A model generated the notes under the pieces. It was not told where the DNA came from. It worked only from the letters and a program-made list of their open reading frames with translations, and ran no database searches. Position numbers and translations under genes: made by a program. This document shows, piece by piece, positions 26,978-35,545 of a stretch of 64,000 nucleotides of DNA (within the stretch, counting starts at the first letter, position 1; the number at the start of each line of letters is the position of its first letter). Origin of the DNA: Mariniphaga sediminis (GTDB lineage: Bacteria; Bacteroidota; Bacteroidia; Bacteroidales; Prolixibacteraceae); contig NZ_QWET01000019.1 in NCBI RefSeq assembly GCF_003573545.1, positions 1 through 64,000 of the forward strand. The letters run 5' to 3'.

Positions 26978-28930
26978 ATGATTTCATTAGATAAGATACA
27001 GGTAAGTTTTGGTGGTTTTGATTTATTACGGGAAACAACTTTTCTTGTTCAGCATGATGACCGTATAGGCCTGATTGGGCGGAACGGAGCTGGAAAAACA
27101 ACCTTACTCAAGTTAATTGCCGGAGTTCTTCAGCCAACTTCCGGGGACGTAAATATACCGAAAGAAACGACGGTGGGTTATCTTCCCCAGGAAATGAAAT
27201 TGAAGGATAACAACACGTTGCTGGGGGAAACCATACTGGCATTTGAAGAATTGATAGGTATTGAAAAGAGAATCGCACATCTCAACCATGAAATTGCCAG
27301 TGAAACCGATTACCATTCGGATAAATATCTGAAAAAGCTGGATGAGGTGACTGATTTGAATGAGCGCTACTCCATTTTGGGGGGGGATTCCTATGAGGCT
27401 GAGATGGAACAGGTGCTGTTGGGGCTTGGTTTTCTGCGAACGGATTTCAATCGTCCTACTTCTGAATTCAGCGGAGGCTGGCGCATGAGAATTGAGTTGG
27501 CTAAGTTGCTGTTGAAGAAGCCTGATATTATTTTGCTTGACGAACCTACCAATCACCTGGATATCGAATCGATTCAGTGGCTTGAAAATTTTCTTCAAAA
27601 TTATCAGGGTGCAATGATGTTGGTTTCGCATGATAAAGCTTTTCTCAATGCTGTTTGTACACGTACACTGGAAATTTCGCTTGGAAAGATTACGGATCAG
27701 AAGATGAATTATTCCGCCTTTGTAAAATGGAAAATGGAACAGCGTGAAATTCAATTGGCTGCTTATCGTAATCAGCAGAAAATGATTGAAGATACGGAAA
27801 AGTTTATCGAGCGGTTCAGGTATAAAGCAACCAAAGCGGTTCAGGTGCAGTCGCGCATTAAGCAACTTGAAAAACTTGAACGGATAGAAGTGGAAGAAGA
27901 GGACAATGCTGCTTTGAAGATTAAATTTCCGCCGCCTCCACGTTCAGGAAGAGTAGTGGTTGAGTCTAAGAATATCAGTAAAAAGTATGGCGATAACCTG
28001 GTGCTAAATGATATTGACCTTACTGTGGAAAGCGGTGAAAAGGTTGCTTTTGTAGGGCGGAATGGCGAAGGGAAAACAACCCTGGTGCGGATTATTTTGC
28101 AGCAGATTGATTTTGAAGGCTCCTTACAGATAGGGCATAATGTTAAAATCGGCTATTTTGCACAAAATCAGGCACAATTGCTTAATGGGGAGTTAACCGT
28201 ATTTGAAACCATTGATGAAATTGCTGTGGGAGATGTACGTGCCAGGATCCGGAATATTCTCGGTGCATTCCTGTTTTCCGGAGAGGACGCGGATAAAAAA
28301 GTAAAGGTACTTAGCGGTGGTGAAAAATCAAGACTTGCAATGATTCGCCTTATGCTGGAACCTGTGAATTTGCTGGTGCTGGATGAGCCCACGAACCATC
28401 TTGATATGCAGTCGAAAGAAATACTAAAGGAGGCGTTGGCGCATTTCCCGGGAACCGTGATTGTGGTTTCACATGATCGTGAATTTCTCGACGGCATGGT
28501 GGATTGTGTGTATGAATTCCGAAATAAAAAAACAAAACAGCATCTGGGTGGAATCTACGATTTTCTGCAAAAAAAGAAAATGGAAACATTGAAGGAATTG
28601 GAAATACCGACACAAAGCAGAAAAGGCTCCAAAAATAACCGGGGAAAAAGCGAGGAGCAAATAAGGCAAATTCCGTTCGAGGAGCGGAAGGAGATAAACC
28701 GGAATATTTCGCGGAAGGAAAAGCTTGTAGCCGGAATTGAGGAGACTGTGGAAAAACTGGAAACTGAAATCTCGGAGATGGACAAACTGTTGTCTTCTCC
28801 TGAAAATATCAATGATTCAGAGATTTTTGCTAATTACGAAACATTAAAAAATGACCTGGCTCAAACAATGGAGAAATGGGAAAAAGAGCATGAAGAGTTG
28901 GAGTCATTGAAAAAGAAAAAAAATTGGTGA
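26978..28930 (+). CDS. ABC-F family ATPase (ribosome-associated)
   Basis: Soluble duplicated ABC ATPase of 650 aa, the ABC-F type that acts on the ribosome in translation control or antibiotic protection, without membrane domains. The ATG at 26978 (MISLDKIQVSFGG) is chosen: it begins the first ABC domain and follows a promoter box. Domain 1 has GRNGAGKTT, FSGGWRMR and LLDEPTNHLD; domain 2 has GRNGEGKTT, LSGGEKSRLAM and LDEPTNHLD. Between them lies the charged linker, and the C-terminal 110 residues (about 540-650) are a basic then coiled-coil extension as in Uup-like members. Its stop overlaps the rlmB start by one base. Confidence 0.94.
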   Translation: MISLDKIQVSFGGFDLLRETTFLVQHDDRIGLIGRNGAGKTTLLKLIAGVLQPTSGDVNIPKETTVGYLPQEMKLKDNNTLLGETILAFEELIGIEKRIAHLNHEIASETDYHSDKYLKKLDEVTDLNERYSILGGDSYEAEMEQVLLGLGFLRTDFNRPTSEFSGGWRMRIELAKLLLKKPDIILLDEPTNHLDIESIQWLENFLQNYQGAMMLVSHDKAFLNAVCTRTLEISLGKITDQKMNYSAFVKWKMEQREIQLAAYRNQQKMIEDTEKFIERFRYKATKAVQVQSRIKQLEKLERIEVEEEDNAALKIKFPPPPRSGRVVVESKNISKKYGDNLVLNDIDLTVESGEKVAFVGRNGEGKTTLVRIILQQIDFEGSLQIGHNVKIGYFAQNQAQLLNGELTVFETIDEIAVGDVRARIRNILGAFLFSGEDADKKVKVLSGGEKSRLAMIRLMLEPVNLLVLDEPTNHLDMQSKEILKEALAHFPGTVIVVSHDREFLDGMVDCVYEFRNKKTKQHLGGIYDFLQKKKMETLKELEIPTQSRKGSKNNRGKSEEQIRQIPFEERKEINRNISRKEKLVAGIEETVEKLETEISEMDKLLSSPENINDSEIFANYETLKNDLAQTMEKWEKEHEELESLKKKKNW

Positions 28931-29664
28931 TGCAACACGAAGATTATATTTTTGGCACAAGGGCAGTAATTGAAGCGGTGAAAAGTGGCCGTAGGATTGA
29001 AAAAGTATTGATTCGAAAGGGATTGGACAATCCGTTGTTTAGCGAACTTTTTCAGTTGATAAAAGAAAATGAAATTCCTTTTCAGTTTGTTCCGGTAGAG
29101 AAAATTAACCGGGTAACCCGGAAAAATCATCAGGGCGTTTTGGCCTTTTTGTCGGCAGTGGAGTTTGATGATATTGAAACGCTGCTGCCCGGGCTGTTTG
29201 AGTCTGGGGTTGATCCTTTTATCCTGATACTCGATCAGGTGACCGATGTGCGAAACTTTGGGGCCATTGTCCGTACAGCAGAATGTGGTGGCGTGCAAGC
29301 TATTGTAATACCCGAGAAAGGGATGGCCCGCATTGGCGCCGATGCAGTAAAAACTTCTGCCGGGGCCATTCATTCACTTCCGGTTTGCCGTGTTAAAAGC
29401 CTGGGTTCTGTTATTCGTTTTCTGAAAGATTCAGGGTTAAAGATAGTGGCTTCCACTGAAAAAGCATCTACTGTTTTTACTGATTCAGAAATGAATGTGC
29501 CCCTTGCTATCATTATGGGATCAGAAGACACGGGAATTTCGTCCTCCCTGTTAAAAATGGCTGATGAGCAGGTTCGGATTCCTCTTTATGGGAAGATTGA
29601 ATCGCTAAACGTTTCGGTTGCGGCAGCGCTCATGATTTATGAAGCTGTGAGACAAAGGAACTAG
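28930..29664 (+). CDS. rlmB: 23S rRNA (guanosine-2'-O-)-methyltransferase RlmB
   Basis: SpoU-class SAM-dependent ribose methyltransferase, 244 aa. The ATG at 28930 shares its A with the TGA of the ABC-F gene (TGATG), indicating translational coupling; the frame also offers TTG and GTG just upstream, which are less likely. N-terminal substrate-binding domain (about 5-80, IFGTRAVIEAVKSGR), then the knotted SPOUT domain with NFGAIVRTAE, IMGSEDTGIS and IPLYGKIESLNVSVAAA. The closing motif is that of RlmB/TrmH. Its 3' end overlaps the convergent Lrp gene by four bases. Confidence 0.95.
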   Translation: MQHEDYIFGTRAVIEAVKSGRRIEKVLIRKGLDNPLFSELFQLIKENEIPFQFVPVEKINRVTRKNHQGVLAFLSAVEFDDIETLLPGLFESGVDPFILILDQVTDVRNFGAIVRTAECGGVQAIVIPEKGMARIGADAVKTSAGAIHSLPVCRVKSLGSVIRFLKDSGLKIVASTEKASTVFTDSEMNVPLAIIMGSEDTGISSSLLKMADEQVRIPLYGKIESLNVSVAAALMIYEAVRQRN

Positions 29665-30128
29665 CCGTTTACCGGAATGGTTCTTTTGAAAGACTCTTCA
29701 AGTGAAATAAATGTTTCGGTACTTGCCACACCTTTAATTTTCTGGATGTGATTGCTCAGGATGCTTTTCAGGTGCTCGTTGTCTCTGGCATAAACTTTAA
29801 TGAAAATAGCATACTCTCCTGTAGTGTAATGACATTCAACAATCTCCGGAACCAATTTTAACTTGTCAACCACTTCCGAAAAAAGTCCCCCTTTTTCTAA
29901 AAAGATTCCGACATAACTGCAAGTACTGAAATCAACTTTTTTAGGGTCAATGTAATATCCTGACCCAACAATCACCTTCAAATCAACCATCCTGTTTACC
30001 CGTTGATGGACAGCAGCCCGTGAAATGCCAACTTCCTTGGCAACATCCTTAAATGGGGTACGCGCATTTTGAGTAATTATATCCAGTATTTTTAAGTCAA
30101 CTTCGTCCAAACTATTCTTTAAGGTCAT
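29661..30128 (-). CDS. Lrp/AsnC family transcriptional regulator
   Basis: Regulator of 155 aa. N-terminal winged helix-turn-helix (LDEVDLKILDIITQNARTPF, then GISRAAVHQRVNRM; about 8-65) and C-terminal RAM effector-binding domain (about 75-150, VECHYTTGEYAIFIKV). It is divergent from the ammonium transporter at 30380 and paralogous to the regulator at 31751 on the other side of that gene; both share VIECHYTTG-x-YAIFIK. A perfect inverted repeat at 30139, 11 bp before its ATG, is a probable autoregulatory site. A role in nitrogen or amino-acid response is inferred from position. Confidence 0.93.
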   Translation of the reverse strand: MTLKNSLDEVDLKILDIITQNARTPFKDVAKEVGISRAAVHQRVNRMVDLKVIVGSGYYIDPKKVDFSTCSYVGIFLEKGGLFSEVVDKLKLVPEIVECHYTTGEYAIFIKVYARDNEHLKSILSNHIQKIKGVASTETFISLEESFKRTIPVNG

Positions 30129-30138
30129 CTTTCAATAA

Positions 30139-30159
30139 TTTTCTACCAAAAGTAGAAAA
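30139..30159. promoter_or_regulatory. Inverted repeat TTTTCTAC-N5-GTAGAAAA, probable Lrp operator
   Basis: Perfect 8-5-8 dyad just upstream of the Lrp gene at 29661-30128 and within the 251-bp divergent space with amt. Size and spacing suit a dimeric regulator. Confidence 0.6.
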
Positions 30160-30322
30160 AACAAAATATTTTCTCAAAGTTTTTCAAAGTCTGCTAGCGC
30201 TTTTTATTTCTGAAGGGTAAATCTGTAATTATAAAAACTTAAATTTATTTGCCATATTGATATATTTTATGTTTATTTTTTGTATAATTGTCCGTTAAAA
30301 TGTTTTAAATATATCTTTTTGG

Positions 30323-30330
30323 TATATTTG
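30323..30330 (+). promoter_or_regulatory. amt -7 element
   Basis: TATATTTG, 49 bp before the amt ATG. A good -33 match at the usual distance is not seen, which would fit activator dependence. Confidence 0.5.
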
Positions 30331-30379
30331 GTATTTGTAAAATGTCAATAAGATATTTTGTAAATTAAAAAAATAGAAC

Positions 30380-31711
30380 ATGAGAAGTACAAAAAAATGG
30401 TGGTTTATTCTGGGCTTGTTGATTTTTGCTGCCCTTTTGGGCATTATGCTCCCGCATGGGAGTGAAGAACAAGATTATTCAAATCTGGTGGCAGGCGATA
30501 CGGCCTGGATGTTAACAGCGACAGCATTGGTTTTGCTGATGACTCCCGGACTGGCTTTTTTTTACGGAGGGATGATTCAGCACCGGCACATTATTTCAAC
30601 TATGTTGCAAAGTTTTATTGCCATGGGGATTGTGAGTGTATTGTGGGTAGTTGTCGGGTTCAGTATTGCCTTTGGAGAAAGCATTGGAAGTGAAGGATAT
30701 GGTCTTTTTGGTAATCCGTTGACTTTTTTTATGTTTCGAAATGTGGGGGGAGGTACGCATCCCGATTTGTCTCCAACTATTCCCCTGGCTGTTTTTGCCA
30801 TGTTTCAGTTAAAATTTGCCATTATTACTCCGGCGCTTATTACCGGTTCTTTTGCCGGAAGAGTGCGCTTTAGGTCTTATATGCTTTTTATTTGTCTTTT
30901 TCTGATTTTTATCTATTCTCCGCTGGCACATTGGACGTGGCATCCGAATGGTTTTCTCCGAAATTGGGGAGTACTTGATTTTGCCGGAGGAACGGTAGTG
31001 CACATGTCGGCGGGCTTTGCGGCACTTGCCGGTGCTATGTTTCTGGGGCGTAGAAACGATGCCAATAAAAAGTTCAGGCCTGCTAATATTCCATATATTC
31101 TGTTGGGCGCTGGTATGCTGTGGTTTGGCTGGTTTGGGTTTAACGCCGGTTCGGCCCTTGCTGCCAATTCGGTTGCTGCGCAGGCGTTGGTAAACACAAA
31201 TACTGCTTCGGCCGCGGCCATGATGACGTGGATTTTTTACGATGCAGCCAAAGGTAAAAAACCATCTGCGGTGGGGGCTTCTATTGGTTTGGTTGTTGGT
31301 TTGGTGGCCATTACCCCGGCTGCCGGTTTTGTGGATGTTGGTTCCAGTATTTTTATTGGGGTAATTGCGGCCATTGTCAGCAATTATGCCATCACATTAC
31401 GATCAAAATCGATGATTGACGATACACTGGATGTTTTTCCTGCACACGGGATGGGAGGAATAACCGGCATGATTGCCACCGCGATTTTTGCCAATGACGT
31501 GGGATTGATTCACGGGGAAGTAACTACCTTCCTGTATCATTTACTGGCCCTTGTTATTGTGGGGGTATTTTCATTGGGCGGTTCTTTTTTGATGTACAAA
31601 ATTACCGACTTGATTGTTCCGCTGCGCATTTCGCCACACGGCGAAAAAGTAGGACTCGACATTAGTCAGCACGACGAGTCATACAACTTCGTTTACAGAG
31701 AAGAAGAATAG
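30380..31711 (+). CDS. amt: Ammonium transporter Amt
   Basis: Inner-membrane ammonium channel of 443 aa with about 11 membrane segments. The Amt signature GGTVVHMSAGFAAL carries the first pore His and FPAHGMGGITGMIA the second, both conserved; PGLAFFYGGMIQ and the WFGWFGFNAGSAL block are standard. The first hydrophobic stretch (about 8-25) may be an uncleaved or cleaved N-terminal helix. No GlnK/PII gene adjoins it, which is the usual neighbour. Instead, paralogous Lrp/AsnC genes stand on both sides, one divergent and one convergent. Confidence 0.97.
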   Translation: MRSTKKWWFILGLLIFAALLGIMLPHGSEEQDYSNLVAGDTAWMLTATALVLLMTPGLAFFYGGMIQHRHIISTMLQSFIAMGIVSVLWVVVGFSIAFGESIGSEGYGLFGNPLTFFMFRNVGGGTHPDLSPTIPLAVFAMFQLKFAIITPALITGSFAGRVRFRSYMLFICLFLIFIYSPLAHWTWHPNGFLRNWGVLDFAGGTVVHMSAGFAALAGAMFLGRRNDANKKFRPANIPYILLGAGMLWFGWFGFNAGSALAANSVAAQALVNTNTASAAAMMTWIFYDAAKGKKPSAVGASIGLVVGLVAITPAAGFVDVGSSIFIGVIAAIVSNYAITLRSKSMIDDTLDVFPAHGMGGITGMIATAIFANDVGLIHGEVTTFLYHLLALVIVGVFSLGGSFLMYKITDLIVPLRISPHGEKVGLDISQHDESYNFVYREEE

Positions 31712-31723
31712 CGTAAAAAATAA

Positions 31724-31748
31724 AAAAGCCGGTAAACTCCGGCCCGAC
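31724..31748 (-). terminator. Terminator between amt and the second Lrp gene
   Basis: GCCGG (31728-31732) pairs with CCGGC (31739-31743); the minus strand then reads a T-run from 31727 downwards. It sits between two convergent stops and may serve the minus-strand Lrp gene. Confidence 0.65.
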
Positions 31749-31750
31749 TT

Positions 31751-32233
31751 TTACTGAATCGGCACCTGTCGCTTAAAATCCATTTCCAGCGACATGAATG
31801 TTTCTGTTCGGGCAATACCTTCGATTTCCTGCAGATCCTCGTCGATCAACCTTTTTAGGTGTTTGTTGGTTTTTGTCTGGATTTTTATAAAAATGGCATA
31901 CTGGCCGGTAGTATAATGGCATTCTATAACCTCAGGGATTTTTCGCAGGGCTACGACTACCTGTTTATGAAATTTGGCTTTTTCCAGATGTATTCCCATG
32001 TAAGCGCAGGTGTTGTATCCCAGCTTTTGAGGGTTTACAATGAACTCACTTCCCGACACTACCCCAATGTTTAACAGGCGTTGTACCCGCTGGTGAATGG
32101 CAGCCCCTGAAACACCACACTCCCGTGCTACTTCTAAAAAGGGAATGCGTGCATTTTTTGTAATTAGTTTGAGGATTTTTTCGTCCAATTCATCAATATC
32201 GGCTGCCTGCTCGAGGTATTCTGATTTATCCAT
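31751..32233 (-). CDS. Lrp/AsnC family transcriptional regulator (paralogue)
   Basis: Regulator of 160 aa with an N-terminal HTH (IDELDEKILKLITKNARIPF, GVSGAAIHQRVQRL) and RAM domain (about 85-155). It is a clear paralogue of the gene at 29661, about half identical by eye, with a longer acidic N-terminus (MDKSEYLEQAADID). It is convergent with amt. A TACATTTG box (32266-32273) lies 32 bp upstream of its ATG; no copy of the TTTTCTAC-N5-GTAGAAAA dyad precedes it. The pair could form hetero-oligomers or sense different effectors. Confidence 0.93.
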   Translation of the reverse strand: MDKSEYLEQAADIDELDEKILKLITKNARIPFLEVARECGVSGAAIHQRVQRLLNIGVVSGSEFIVNPQKLGYNTCAYMGIHLEKAKFHKQVVVALRKIPEVIECHYTTGQYAIFIKIQTKTNKHLKRLIDEDLQEIEGIARTETFMSLEMDFKRQVPIQ

Positions 32234-32265
32234 TTTTAAATTTCGTTGAGTTTCAAATTATAAAA

Positions 32266-32273
32266 CAAATGTA
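32266..32273 (-). promoter_or_regulatory. -7 element of the second Lrp gene
   Basis: TACATTTG on the minus strand, 32 bp upstream of the ATG at 32233. Confidence 0.5.
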
Positions 32274-32374
32274 TGAAAAATTTACAATTGTTAATCGACA
32301 CTGCTTAATAACATTGTAATCCTAATAAATTGAAAGTAAATGCTTGAAAATCTTTGATAAAGATTATTTTTTTG

Positions 32375-33697
32375 CTACTGTAATTTTGAAAATGCCCGGG
32401 AAAAATCGGCTCCTGAAGGTTCCTGGAAAATTCTAAGATCAAATTCAGGAATAACAGCCAGAATGTGATCGAAAATATCGGCCTGAATGGATTCGTACCG
32501 GTTCCAGGCTTTATCTTTGCAGAAAACGTATATTTCAATGGGAAGCCCCTTTTCTGTAGGGTGAAGGTGACGTACAAGAAAAGTCATGTCGTTGTTAACC
32601 ATGGGGTGCTGTTGCAGGTATACTTCAAGGTATTTTCTGAAGATGCCTACATTGGTTTGCCTGCGACCGCTAATTATATCTTCATCTGAAATGTTTTTCC
32701 TGATGTTGTATTCTTTAATCTCATTTTCTTTTTCTCTGACATAATCCCGGATCAACAGGAATTTTTCGAGTCGGTTCATCAGGGCAGTATCACATAGTTT
32801 GATGCTGGTCATGTCAATATTAACGGCCCGTTTTATCCTTCTTCCACCCGATTCTTCCATCCCTTTCCAGTTGATAAACGATTCGCTTACCATGGCATAG
32901 GTAGGAATTGTTGAAATGGTTCGGTCCCAGTTCTGAACTTTTACCGTATTCAGGGTAATGTCGATTACTGTCCCGTCGGCGCCGTGGCTGCGCATTTCAA
33001 CCCAGTCGCCAATTTTTACCATGTTGTTTCCCGAAAGCTGTATCGAAGCCACGAAGCCCAAAATCGAATCTTTAAATACCAACAGCAGCACGGCCCCCAT
33101 AGCGCCAAGACCAGCCAGCAGTACGGTTGGGTCTCGTTCCAGTAGAATAGAAACGATTAAAATTCCGGCGAGGGAGAACATCAGTATTTTAAAAAGTTGA
33201 ATGTATCCTTTTATCGGCCGGTGCTGGGCGTAAGGTGTTGTGTTGTATATGTCGAGACCTGCGTTGAGAAATGAACTGACTACAAAAATGAAAATCAACA
33301 CAAAATAAACCTGGGCCGTTTTTGTGAGGAAACTGGCCAGCCCGAGGTAGTAATCCTGCGAAAGCATGTTCAAGGCATTCTGGCTTAGCTCACTCAATTC
33401 CTGGTGAATAACAGGCGATGAAAAATCGGCTGCATAGTAAAGAATAAATGCCGGCACAAGATGGGCAAGATTCCTGAATACTTTCCGTTTCACCAACACA
33501 TCGTCCCATTTCGTTTTGGTACGACGGGCGATACGCGTAACAATGCCTACAAAAATTTTTCGGGTTAAGAAATGGCCTAGCCATGCCAGAAAAACCAGCA
33601 CTATTAAAGTGATAAATGCGGCACCGGGTTTGGCAAACATTTCCAGTCCGTCCATTCCCCTGATATTTTTAAGTAGAAATTCGTATAGAGATCTCAT
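32375..33697 (-). CDS. Mechanosensitive ion channel, YbdG-like MscS family
   Basis: Inner-membrane channel of 440 aa opening on membrane tension in osmotic downshock. About five membrane helices (for example 27-48, 72-92, 128-148, 168-188) lead to the MscS pore helix and beta domain (LLAGLGAMGAVLLLVFKDSILGF then GNNMVKIGDWVEM, VIDITLNTVKVQNWDRTISTIP). The C-terminal part with NIDMTSIKLCDTALMNRLEK and the RRQTNVGIFRKYLEVYLQQH block is characteristic of the YbdG/miniconductance subgroup. It is divergent from the M64 peptidase gene with 53 bp between. Confidence 0.92.
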   Translation of the reverse strand: MRSLYEFLLKNIRGMDGLEMFAKPGAAFITLIVLVFLAWLGHFLTRKIFVGIVTRIARRTKTKWDDVLVKRKVFRNLAHLVPAFILYYAADFSSPVIHQELSELSQNALNMLSQDYYLGLASFLTKTAQVYFVLIFIFVVSSFLNAGLDIYNTTPYAQHRPIKGYIQLFKILMFSLAGILIVSILLERDPTVLLAGLGAMGAVLLLVFKDSILGFVASIQLSGNNMVKIGDWVEMRSHGADGTVIDITLNTVKVQNWDRTISTIPTYAMVSESFINWKGMEESGGRRIKRAVNIDMTSIKLCDTALMNRLEKFLLIRDYVREKENEIKEYNIRKNISDEDIISGRRQTNVGIFRKYLEVYLQQHPMVNNDMTFLVRHLHPTEKGLPIEIYVFCKDKAWNRYESIQADIFDHILAVIPEFDLRIFQEPSGADFSRAFSKLQ

Positions 33698-33728
33698 TAT
33701 CTGTTAAGCTGATATTTTTAATTTTAGC

Positions 33729-33736
33729 CAAAAATA
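33729..33736 (-). promoter_or_regulatory. -7 element of the YbdG-like channel gene
   Basis: TATTTTTG on the minus strand, 31 bp upstream of the ATG at 33697. Confidence 0.45.
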
Positions 33737-33750
33737 GTAAATGCTGTAAA

Positions 33751-35025
33751 ATGAAACGGAGGTTCCTTTTATTTCTTTTGGTTTTACCTGTGTTTTGCGC
33801 AGGACAGGTAGTTTTTTCCGATTTTTTTCTGAAAAAATCTTTGCGGTTCGACTTTTTGCTTGGAGGGAATGACACCGAAGTAGTAGTTTATCCAGGAAAT
33901 ATGAAGCAGGAACCTCATTGGGGAGGATCATTAACCAACCTGATAGATACATTCCATTACGGTACGTATCGGTTTCGTGTTTTTGATGCAGCGTCAGGTA
34001 GTTTGTTGTATTCCAAAGGATTCAGTACACTCTTTCATGAATGGCAGACTACCTCAGAAGCAAAGGAAAAGAATAGAACGTTTCAACAGGCTGCTATTTT
34101 CCCTTTCCCCAAAAAAAATGTAAGACTTGAAATTGATGCGCGGCAATGGGAGGGGGAATTTAAAACCCTGTTCAGAACTGAAATTGATCCGAAGGATTAT
34201 TTTATTTTAAAGGAAACTTCACATCCTTTTGAGACGGTAACCATTGAAGAGCACGGAAGACCTGAAGAAAAAGTAGATGTGGTGATCCTTGCCGAAGGGT
34301 ACACTTCAGAAGAAATGGATAAGTTTGTAGAAGATGCCCGCAGGGTAACCGGTTATTTATTTGAAGAAGAGCCCTTCCGTTCAGAAAGAGAGAAATTCAA
34401 TGTCAGGGCAGTATTAACTCCATCCGTGAATTCCGGAACCGATATGCCAGGTGACGGTGTTTATAAAAATACGGCCTTCAATTCTACATTTTATACATTT
34501 GATCTGCCACGCTATTTGACTGTTAGTGATATGGAGTCCGTTTACGATGCAGCATCCGTTGTTCCTTACGATCATATTTACGTGCTTGTAAATACCGAGC
34601 GTTACGGGGGTGGGGGATTTTATAATTTTCTGAATGTTTGTTCTTCTGATAACCAATCAACGAAAGAAGTTTTCGTGCATGAGTTCGGTCATGGTTTTGC
34701 CGGCTTGGGGGATGAGTACTACAGTTCGGCTGTTGCGTATGAAGATTTTTACAACCTGGAAGCAGAGCCTTGGGAACCCAATCTGACAACGTTGAAGGAT
34801 TTTAGCCAAAAATGGGTGAATATGGTAGAAGATGCAACACCCGTTCCAACTCCAAGAAAAGCAAAATACCGCGATGTGGTGGGAGTTTATGAGGGGGGAG
34901 GGTACCTGGCTAATGGGATTTACAGCCCTTTTATGGATTGCCGGATGAAAAGCAACAATGCCCAACAGTTTTGCCCGGTGTGCACAAAAGCTATCAGAGA
35001 AGTGATTAATTTTCACTGTCAATAA
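33751..35025 (+). CDS. Secreted M64 family metallopeptidase
   Basis: Zinc peptidase of the M64 (IgA peptidase-like) family, 424 aa. Signal peptide 1-18 (ends ...FCAGQ). An N-terminal beta domain (about 20-140, the M64 N-terminal domain) precedes the catalytic domain (about 160-420). The zinc motif H310-E311-F-G-H314 is followed by GFAGLGDEYY, the extended HExxHxxxGLxDE form. Late Cys (MDCRM, CPVCTKAI) are conserved in the family. Substrate unknown; Bacteroidota carry several such secreted peptidases. Stands alone. Confidence 0.9.
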   Translation: MKRRFLLFLLVLPVFCAGQVVFSDFFLKKSLRFDFLLGGNDTEVVVYPGNMKQEPHWGGSLTNLIDTFHYGTYRFRVFDAASGSLLYSKGFSTLFHEWQTTSEAKEKNRTFQQAAIFPFPKKNVRLEIDARQWEGEFKTLFRTEIDPKDYFILKETSHPFETVTIEEHGRPEEKVDVVILAEGYTSEEMDKFVEDARRVTGYLFEEEPFRSEREKFNVRAVLTPSVNSGTDMPGDGVYKNTAFNSTFYTFDLPRYLTVSDMESVYDAASVVPYDHIYVLVNTERYGGGGFYNFLNVCSSDNQSTKEVFVHEFGHGFAGLGDEYYSSAVAYEDFYNLEAEPWEPNLTTLKDFSQKWVNMVEDATPVPTPRKAKYRDVVGVYEGGGYLANGIYSPFMDCRMKSNNAQQFCPVCTKAIREVINFHCQ

Positions 35026-35079
35026 AAAAACGAACCTGGTACCCCAAATCCGTTTTCTGTTTTATTGAATGAGAAATTG

Positions 35080-35406
35080 CTACTCCTTTTTTGACAGGTG
35101 GTTGATTATCAGGTGAGCTACAACCAGGCCAACTCCACCAAAAAAGAAGATCATAGTGAAAAAGGCTACTACTTCGTCAATTAAACTGGACAGAGCATAG
35201 CCGGTGATAACACCCACAGCGGCCCCAATCAGGAAAATACCCCATTTCATGAGCGCATATTTTGACGGCTCCGTTTTGAAAATACCGGCATCGGCTCCTT
35301 TCTCAATAAGGGCCAGCCTTTCTTTCGTTCGTGTAGTCCAGTACACATACAAGACGGCAAAAATTGCCAGGAAAAAACCGATTGGTACAAATATTCCTTC
35401 TTCCAT
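35080..35406 (-). CDS. DUF6249 small membrane protein
   Basis: Membrane protein of 108 aa with three hydrophobic segments (about 5-22, 52-70, 78-98) and a conserved cytosolic stretch RTKERLALIEKGADAG. That stretch marks the DUF6249 family, which in Bacteroidota often lies next to an ECF sigma factor gene, as it does here (divergent, 139 bp away). Function unknown; a membrane partner in the sigma-factor response is inference. Confidence 0.82.
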   Translation of the reverse strand: MEEGIFVPIGFFLAIFAVLYVYWTTRTKERLALIEKGADAGIFKTEPSKYALMKWGIFLIGAAVGVITGYALSSLIDEVVAFFTMIFFFGGVGLVVAHLIINHLSKKE

Positions 35407-35470
35407 GATATTAAATTTTAAATTGTTCGTTTTTATTGTTTTCTGCTTTTTTGACGCCGCGACATTTTTT

Positions 35471-35517
35471 TGGTTACACTATTTTGAAAAAAAATATTCT
35501 CAATAATTTTGTAACCA
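35471..35517. promoter_or_regulatory. Inverted repeat TGGTTACA / TGTAACCA around the ECF promoter
   Basis: TGGTTACA (35471-35478) and TGTAACCA (35510-35517) are perfect inverted copies 31 nt apart. They flank the promoter of the sigma-factor gene, so a looping or dimeric regulator is possible. Confidence 0.5.
35483..35511 (+). promoter_or_regulatory. Promoter of the ECF sigma gene at 35546
   Basis: TTTG (35483-35486), 17-bp spacer, TAATTTTG (35504-35511). Predicted start near 35518, 28 bp before the ATG. It has the housekeeping-sigma form, not an ECF form. Confidence 0.6.
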
Positions 35518-35545
35518 GTCAGGAAAAATATCGTCAAAGTGACAG

